Assembly: GCA_022577435.1 (NCBI GenBank)
Contig: JAKOON010000096.1
Location: 314,001 to 378,000, forward strand
Length of the DNA: 64,000 nt
Direction: 5' to 3'
Source: Embiotoca jacksoni
Taxonomy: Eukaryota; Chordata; Actinopteri; Embiotocidae
Made by a program: the position numbers and the translations under genes. Of the stretch, positions 56,031 to 64,000 are shown in pieces. The stretch's first letter is position 1, and the number at the start of each line of letters is the position of its first letter. Under the pieces are notes generated by a model that saw only the letters and a program-made list of their open reading frames with translations, had not been told where the DNA came from and did not search any database.

Positions 56031-56220
56031 GCTTTTTTTTCAGGTATTTGGCCCTGGGGAGGTTTTCTGCCTGTTCAAGGGTCGTTTTATTTCCCCCCAG
56101 CTGTCACTTGTGGGGATTCTTAAATTGTTAGGTTTCCCTCTATAATGTTAAAATAACTTTATTATGTTAAACATGTGGTGTGATTTGGCGCTATGTAAAC
56201 AAGTGAATAAAATTGAATTG
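56031..56220 (+). mobile_element. LINE-like 3' end, 'TTTGGCGCTATA' type, copy 2
   Basis: Contains GGCCCTGGGGAGGTTTTCTG, GTTAGGTTTCCCTCTATAA and TGTGATTTGGCGCTATGTAA, and ends AATAAAATTGAATTG. This is the 3' end of an abundant fish retroelement as I recall it, with no coding part. Confidence 0.6.
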
Positions 56221-57166
56221 TATATTTCAACCATCAATCAAAAGACGATGAGAGCTTGTGGTGTCGTCATTGCCATAGTCAAATAAGTTGTACCTTTAAA
56301 CTTGCTTTTAGCTCTGAATTAGGCCATTGTTTGGATTAAATACAAACTACTGTTGTAAAAAAAACCAGCAATGTTTTGGCTCGATTTAACCTATATAATT
56401 ACGATTAAATAACAATATAAATTCAAAGAACTCCTTTAGAATGTGAACAAATCTCCACTTCTTTACTTGGATTTCACTAACTTCAGTATTGAGTACATTA
56501 TTAACCAGCATAAGTATAAGATAGTGTATGTCAGGGCTAAATTGAAAATGGAGCTTTCTCAGAAGCTCTGAAGCAGTTAACTTAAGGGTTGAAAGATGAA
56601 TTAGTTAATGTACTTAACACATACTAGTGTATGTTGTTTAACTTTTAGTTCCATTACTCACCAGATTTAACTGAATAATGGAAAAAATGATGACATAATA
56701 AATATTTCTTTAGTCTATTTAATCTGGAAAACAAGAGAAACACCCAACACTGAACCCCTGCACGACACTGTTTTGTTGCTGCAACCAGAACAATTTCAGC
56801 TTTAATTTGCAGCTTATTGTAGTTATGATTTATCTTGTTATGAACACAATAATCCAGCACTATCAAACAGCCACCATGTGCTGTTTCACAGCAGGGAGGT
56901 TGATATAAATCTCATGCTTCTCGATAAATAAATCCCTGTGACTGTTTGCATCAATTTCTGTAAACAATTTACTTCAGTGAGGTAAAAAAATTGGATGAGT
57001 TATTCCTTTCTGGCATTCCGTGGGTAGCAGGGCAATTTAATGCTGGTGGACACTGCACCTTGAAGTCACATTAGCGAGCCCATTCATAAGTCAACAGCCA
57101 GGTTTCCCGTCAAAGTCAGAGAATTGAAAACTGACTGCCTCAAATACATCAATTCATAAGGCAAGA

Positions 57167-57322
57167 TTGCCCTGTGATAGACTGGCGACCTGTCCAGGGT
57201 GTACCCTGCCTTCGCCCAATGTGAGCTGGGATAGGTTCCACCCCCCCCCCCCCCCCCCACTCCCCCCCCTCCCCCGTAACCCTGTTCAGGATAAAGAGGG
57301 TATAGATAATGGATGGATGGAT
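57167..57322 (+). repeat. 3' half of a tRNA-headed SINE-like repeat, with expanded C tract
   Basis: CCTGTGATAGACTGGCGACC, TGTCCAGGGTGTACCCTGCC and GAGCTGGGATAGGTTCCA match the second half of the element at 62503-62623. The usual short C run is expanded to 57241-57275 (18 C, then AC T, 8 C, T, 5 C). It ends in GGATGGATGGAT. Overlapping short ORFs are meaningless. Confidence 0.75.
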
Positions 57323-60300
57323 AATAAGGCAAAATTTGCATGTTATTTTTATATTCAATCATGATTCTCTACATCAATCCAACTCAGTGCTTCAAATTTG
57401 TCATTGCATGACTGTGTGCTAGTGTGTTTATGTAATGTAATCACTCAGTAATTGCTGAGGGAACTCACAAATCTTTAGCTCCAATTTCACTCGAGTAATT
57501 TCACAAAGCTCAAATGAATCTGCTGCATTGACAGTCCAGCTTCACTAAAGCATTTCACATCAATCTCAACAATTACGAGACACTTATGCATGAACATTTT
57601 CATACCACACTGAGACAATACATACAAACGTCCTTTTCAATCTCTAACAGTGAATAATTAGAAAGAATCGGGGCAACAATTTCTGTATCTGCAGAAATGT
57701 GTCTTCAGCTTTTTTTAGTGGCCACCTTTAAAAACATAAGATACAGTTCTCATTGTGTGGGAGACAGAAAGAGAGTAAGTGATGGTAGGTGGGGGGGAGG
57801 GGGCACCACACAATTGTGACTATATGTGATATCTGTGTTGAGTGATATGTGAAAACGGGGCAAGTGACACTTCTCAAGCTTTCTGAGGAGATATTAAGGT
57901 GACTGGTGGGAGAGGTGAAGAAAGAAGCACCATAGATCTTCTATAAAACCAGTCAGTTCAAAAAACTGTTTTTTTTCCCGTTTTTTTTTTAATGAACATC
58001 TGTGATTAGAAGAACACACCACAAATTCTACGTCAAAAGTGAAATGTGGTTCTGTGGCTTTGTATGAGAAAAGTATGTTACAAACACTGTCGTATTATGG
58101 AAATTGTAGGCTCTCTGGGTTTTTTTGGAGCGTGGGTCAAAAGGAGCATTCATGATTCATGTTCAGCAGTTAGCTTTGGAGCCTACACACACTCCATGAG
58201 TGACGTACTTCTTTTCGAAACAGTAACTACATCAGACCTTGAGACCAAAGGCATTGTGCTAAATGGAACAATGTACTGACACTTTTTTTTCTCTAGGTGA
58301 GGGAACAAATGTTCTTTTGATCCAGTTGAAATTAATTTACATTTGTTTTAAATGTGGTTGAAGATCCATTCATCTCTAAAGCATACGTCATCCAATAAAC
58401 TTGTCATTTTGACATAAAGTGGCTCACGATGTCAACTTAAAGACTCGTTTGCCACCGTTTGCTGTATTAAAACAATGCATTGTGTGTTATTACAAACACA
58501 GCACTTCCTGTATATTTTTCAAATTAAAAGCCCTCAAGAGTTTCAGTGGAAAGAAACAAACTATTTCTTAGCAAGGCTTTTATTATGAAACATTTGAAGT
58601 AACTTGTTATGTTTGAAATTGGACAATCACACTTTAGATGAGTAATCTTAGGCAACTGTTGAAAATACTATAATTATCTTATTGAATTTATTCACTAAAA
58701 GCAATTCAAATATCTGAGCTACGTTATTGACTATTGTATGTAAACCTGCTTCTACAGTGGTTACACAACCTTAGACACAAGCCACAGTTTAACATTGTGC
58801 GCACCTGTGGTGCAGAATAGTTCCTAAACCTCAGCCCTTCCATGTTAGCCAATCACAGTCAAAAAACACCTAAAATATATGTTTTACAAGTATGGTCTTG
58901 TCATATTAAGTACTTCCTATCACGTTGATGTATCTGTTCAGCGATTGTACATACGAATGTCAAAGGATCTTTCCTTAGTGCCGTTTATCGTTTTTACAAG
59001 CAGATATTTTAAGCGAACTTTGCAGTTTATTTTCATTAAGTTAACTCTGGGTTTTGAAGACCAGCTTAATTACATTAATAATAATTTTATAGCTGGCAAA
59101 CTAGATGTTTTAACCAGTAGAATACAGCAAGCGTTCACGACAGTCCAAGGTAATTAAGATTGCAGTAGCTGAGCTATGTGCATCTATCCATCCAGCAGTC
59201 AATCATGAGGAAAATTATCAATGTGTGTTTTTTTAGTATACAAAATTCTACTGTCAAAATGAATGATTCCAAATTTGGTTAATATAGATACACAACTGTA
59301 ATTTTGAAAGCATAAATACTGATTTCAGTGGTATAACCCTGTCCTACTATCAATCTATCTAACTACATACTGTATCAATGCATTTTAAACTGAAAATTCT
59401 GAATTAAAGGTTTTAGTTAATGCATTAAGAGGAATCTATTGACAGTTTTTGTTGTCGTGTATCTAAACGCACCTCACACTAAGCCAATTATTGACATATA
59501 TACTGAACCCCATCAGCCAATTCCTGTGCTTCACTGCTTCTCCTCTCCTCCAATCACATCGGCCCTTATGAAGCACTTAAACTGTCACAGACCCCCTTCT
59601 GCATGTCAGCTGTGTTCCTGCTGCTGCTCTCACCTCTGGTTTTATGATTTATCAAAGAGAATAGGGGGGTTGTACAATAAACACAGACCTAAGCTTGACA
59701 TTGCCATGAAGCATATAACCCAAACTACCAACTAATTTAATTCCGTCCAGCACTCAATTTCAGTGTCCTCGCATGAATATGACAGGAAGCGCGATCTTTT
59801 CAAAACACAAGAGTTTTAGTGTTGGAATAAATGTGATGCAGAAACGGTGCACCTGTATCATTCTACAACAATCAGTTATAACATCTAAGCTTTGATATAT
59901 GGAAGCCCGGAGCAGTTTGCTTTTTTCAAGGTCTCCTTTTATCAAACAATATCATATTAGTTGTTGCATTTATGGTCTTAGGTCATAAATTGTATCAATG
60001 CAAGTCACAATATTGAAGTCCAATCATGTGCTTAAACTTTGGGCAACATGAAGTCATTGTTGATCTTAAAGTGAGAATTGTTATGTCAAAATCATCAGAT
60101 ACCTAATTTGTGATTTTAGGATATTAGGTGTGAAAACCATGGCCTCTCTGAATTTGGATATCCATTGATCACACATGAATCTATAACATTTTAGCAGCAG
60201 GATAACAGCAGTTCAAATTTGTATGACCTGAGACAAACTGTCAGGTGAACTCAAATGTCTGTGCCATGTTGGCTATCAGCAGACTCCTCACCGGCGTTGC

Positions 60301-62105
60301 CATATGTTGAATCTGTTGCTGCAACAACTTTGGAATTTAATTAGCAATCAACAAGCTCTAATTACCCATTGGACATTAGTATGAATGCTGGAGGGTATGA
60401 ATATTCCACATTGCTCATTACCCTTCTAGATATTGTTTAAATCTACATTAGCGTATCTGTTACATACATTTCCCCTTAATACTGTTGTCATGTTGCAACA
60501 GCTCCATTTACTGTATTTCATCTTATTCTTGAGTATTTTCTAAAATATTTTATTTACCTGACAGCTTCAAAAGATTACAGAACTGAGAATGCAGGAGACA
60601 GGGAAAAACAAAGAATATATTTTAAGCATTTTCTCCTGGGAATAGAGCAAAAGTTTAGCTCAGCAAAAAGTGGGACTTTTTTTTTCTTCCAAAGATTACG
60701 TCTGTATAACAAGCCCAGAAATAAACCCCAGTTGTGACATCAAAGAGCAGGATGAGGCATAAGAAGTCAGGCAAATGAATTAGCCCAGACAACTCGTCAG
60801 CCAGAAAGACAGAGAGAAGGAGGATTCAGGAACATGGAGAGTGCAGAGTGACTGATACAGCGTGAGGAGAGCCGGAAAGGAAGGAGGTCACGTCAACCTT
60901 CAAAATTCTGCGCTTAATGCTGGAGAAAATTCACTGATGTGAGTGTGCTTAAGAACATGCAAGAACATATTGTATAACATATGGAAAAAGTTGTTCCAAG
61001 GGATGTTTTCACATTATTTAAACAGGGAGACACGAGTCAGCATGTTCATACAGAAAGACAAGGCTGATGGCAATTATGGCAATTGTATGTCCGAGGTGAG
61101 AAATAAGGGGTATTGGTCGAGTTTAGGTCTGAGACTAACAATTACGCTTACTTTTATTATATTAATCTATTAATTATTTTCTTGATTAATCCCTTGGTTA
61201 ATAAAATGTCTGAAAAAAGTAAAAACTTCCCATTAGAGTGTCTCACATCTCAAGGCGATGTATTCATAAAGCTTGATTAACAGTGTTCAAACCCATACAT
61301 TCAAGTTTACTATCATACGTGATATAACAATTCATATAAGAAGCTCGAACCAGTAAATATTCCAAGTTTTTGCTCTCAAAATTAAACTTATCAAAAGCTG
61401 CAGATGAATTACGAATTGTTGTTGCACATTATATGCTAATGTTTAGGTATCAAAATCAAATAGATTGAAAAGATGAGGACTGCCTCTACAGGGAAAAAAA
61501 AAAAAAGTATGTCAATGCATAAAGCAGCAGCCTCTGTCATTAACCCAGTAAAGTGAAGCTGATCTGAATTCACTGTGTGGTGCTCGAAATGTTGAAAAAG
61601 CCCATTCACAAAACTCAAAAGCAACTTCTCTTTCCAACACCATGTGTAATAATGTCCTATTTACGCTAAATCACAGCCATCAGTGTGAAGAACTTTGGAA
61701 CTGCTTCCAGTGATTCTGCAAAGACTCAGTACTGTGATCAAAATCCCATTCTCCTCAAATTGTGCACGCAAAGGTGTCTAGAAGCAGCCCCATAAGTGAG
61801 AAAATGCCTTTTTGTAATTTGGGGCACACTGACACTTGGCGATGAAAGGGATGCACAAAAGAATCAAATAAGATGGAGACTCAGAGGCACTATTTTGCAC
61901 CAAAGAATAGTCCCTATGAAATCTCAAAAACTTGCCACATTCACCTGAACTGCACAGAAATGTCTACAACTGACTACATTCCTAAATAGGAATATATCTA
62001 TTCATATTTTTGAGTTGATCTGAGGAGATACAATGTGGCAGATGATAATATAAGGAAGACTGTAACAATAAACAATTAGATATTATTGTGGTATATTATA
62101 TTATA

Positions 62106-62623
62106 GTGGTGCAGTGGTTATCACTGTCCCCTCACAGCAAGAGGGTTCTGGGTTCGAACCCCGGCCTGGAGCCTTTCAGTGTGGAGTTTGCATGTTCTCC
62201 CTCTGCCTGCACTTTGGCTTTCTCCCACTATCCAAAAACATGCATCTCAGCTTAATTGGTGATTATGGAAAAATCGCCCTTAGGTGTGAATGAGAGCGTG
62301 AATGGTCTTTGTTACCGTCTATCTCTATTTGTTATTTATTCATTTACCCATGTTGTCTTTAGCCTTTTCCTTGTGTTTGTTATACTGTTTTGTATCTGTG
62401 CTGTTTGTGTCACTGTGTGGACTGTGCTGACAGGTCATCATTGTAAATGAGAATTGGTTCTCAATTGATTTTACCTGGTTAAATAAAGGTCATATATTTG
62501 TTGGCCCTGTGATAGACTGGCGATTTGTCCAGGGTGTACCCTGCCTGCGCCCAAAGATAGCTGGGATAGGCTCCAGCCCCCCCGTGACCCTGTTCAGGAT
62601 ACAGCAGGTATCGATGATGGATA
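62106..62623 (+). mobile_element. tRNA-headed SINE-like element, split by a nested insertion
   Basis: The head has an A-box-like TGGTGCAGTGGTTATCAC and a B box GGTTCGAACCC (62151-62161), as in tRNA-derived pol III promoters. It continues TGTGGAGTTTGCATGTTCTC, CCAAAAACATGCA and AATTGGTGATTATGG to 62325. The second half resumes at 62503 (GGCCCTGTGATAGACTGGCG) and ends GATGATGGAT. It is not a functional tRNA gene, because the sequence does not fold into a full cloverleaf that I can see and it runs on into repeat sequence. Confidence 0.7.
62334..62494 (+). mobile_element. nested 161-bp insertion with 8-bp target duplication
   Basis: Flanked by TATTTGTT at 62326-62333 and again at 62495-62502. 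The inserted sequence ends TTGTAAATGAGAATTGGTTC, TCAATTGATTTTACCTGG and TTAAATAAAGGT, which resembles the 3' end of a common fish retroelement. It may encode the tail of its ORF (HHCK then stop). It is a 5'-truncated insertion into the SINE-like host. Confidence 0.7.
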
Positions 62624-62872
62624 CTAAACCACTTAACTCTCCCAATTTTGAAGTGACAGTGAAGTGACTCATTCGAATGTCGAATCTCTATTCTAATAAA
62701 ACTGCTATGCACAGATCATTTATAGATGAGCAGTTATTAAGTAAAGCCATACACATTTGATGATTGCCAAATGCAAAAGGCCAACTTTTTAAATAAAACC
62801 AGTTCTGTTTTAAGATTTGTGAAACTTCATTATTTTGATTAAGCAATAGTAATTTCAGGAAAGGCAGGTAAG

Positions 62873-62890
62873 AGCGCCATCAAGTGGCCA
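62873..62890 (-). promoter_or_regulatory. weak CTCF-like motif
   Basis: Minus strand TGGCCACTTGATGGCGCT differs from the CTCF core at one position. Motif match only. Confidence 0.25.
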
Positions 62891-64000
62891 TTGTATTGGA
62901 AACACAAGAAAAGAACGAAGTCAAACGGCATTACAGTATTATAGAGCCACAAAGTCAACACTAGGAGGAGGTTCGGGGTGGATGGATGGGTCAACAAATC
63001 ATTACACTTTAACAGGGACAACCATATTGCACTCCTAGTTTCAAGGATCAACACATTATACTTTCAGTACCCTTTAACCTTGACAGTTTCATAACCTTAA
63101 CCATGTGTTTATTATTGCAACTATTATGATAAAAGTCCTCAAACTTCATCAAAGTACTTATCTTAACTGAAACCATGATCTTTTCTTTAACCTAACTAAG
63201 TGATTGCTCAGCTTTCTGTGTATTATGACACTGAGAAGAGATGACATTGAATTCTGATTAATGTCCAAAAAACATTTGACAGAAAAACAGGCCTGTTTAA
63301 ACTCCCCTCCCCCTCAGGGCCATACTTGAATGTACATTATTTTAACCTTTCACTCCTTTCAGAGAAGGAGTGTTACAATTTAAAAAAAACTTGCTTCCAG
63401 AAGGGAAAACAATAAAATAAAAAATAAAAACTCTGTAATCCCACCCAACATTTAAAAGAAAAAAGCCTGACATAGACAACACATTTAACTTTAACTGATT
63501 ATGAGGAGCTGAACAGTCTGCAACAGGACGATGGATAACCTCAGCACTTTGTTCAGACACTGATGCTGCACAGATAGCTCACACTGCTGTAGCAGCTCTC
63601 AGTGGAAGTTACAGCCTGACAATGCTGTAGAACAGGCAGATGATACTCTGAATTTGTGCTTGTGCTAGTCTGAGCCCATACGGCATTTGAGGCAGACAGA
63701 GAAAAAAAATTGTGTAGGACAGCATGGACTGAACCTCACAATCTAAATCTCCCTGTGTTAAATGATACAGTGACTATGTTCTGTCAAAGCACTACAACAG
63801 AAAAGGCTTATACAATTACAAAAAGCACATATCATGGAGCCAGCAGCCATAACCTGCAATTGCACTTGCTTTGTGGTGTGGCAGTGATGAAAATACAGCT
63901 TGGAAAATGTGTGCAAATCATGCATGTGTGCAGCAGATTCTTAACCTAAAAGACCCACATGAACACTTGATCAAATGTTTCCAGCTCCATCTGCATGGCA

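Noticed and set aside
62105..62175. Possible tRNA gene
   Set aside because: A and B boxes are present, but the sequence continues into a SINE-like repeat and shows no complete cloverleaf.

Overview
This window looks like nuclear DNA from a teleost fish, probably a percomorph. The evidence is one vertebrate gene with very large introns, AT-rich spacer, long dinucleotide repeats, and repeat families I recognise from fish genomes: L2/CR1-type LINEs, a Tc1/mariner relic, hAT-like non-autonomous elements and a tRNA-headed SINE-like repeat. There are no prokaryotic operons, no CRISPR array and no rRNA. The species call rests on recall of repeat and protein families, not on a search.

The only gene I can support is ptchd4 (patched domain-containing 4), on the minus strand. 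Two of its expected three coding exons are here. The large last exon (25593-27274) encodes most of the 12-helix protein and a C-terminal PDZ ligand. The middle exon (54274-54769) lies 27.0 kb away and encodes the end of the first extracellular loop and the start of the sterol-sensing domain. The splice sites are canonical and the phases match, giving 725 residues across both exons. The first coding exon must lie beyond base 64000. The last exon carries an eight-unit Glu-Arg expansion in the cytoplasmic tail.

Layout: 1-690 is a LINE reverse-transcriptase fragment with a long open frame. 3151-5772 is a 5'-truncated LINE with a frameshifted reverse transcriptase. 5773-25592 is gene-poor 3' flank of ptchd4 with small repeats: a short inverted-terminal-repeat element at 11.2 kb, repeat fragments at 15-17 kb, a (CA)32 tract, and three diverged units at 18.9-20.1 kb. 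25593-54769 is ptchd4 exon 3, intron 2 and exon 2. Intron 2 holds a Tc1/mariner relic, a 0.95-kb hAT-like insertion that interrupts an older tandem duplication, an inverted repeat pair, LINE 3' ends and a CTCF-like motif. 54770-64000 is part of intron 1, with a degenerate TTTAGCTA-rich array, a C-tract repeat and a SINE-like element split by a nested insertion.

I see no new multi-gene system. The most notable signals are the Glu-Arg expansion in the Ptchd4 tail and the layered insertions with readable target-site duplications.
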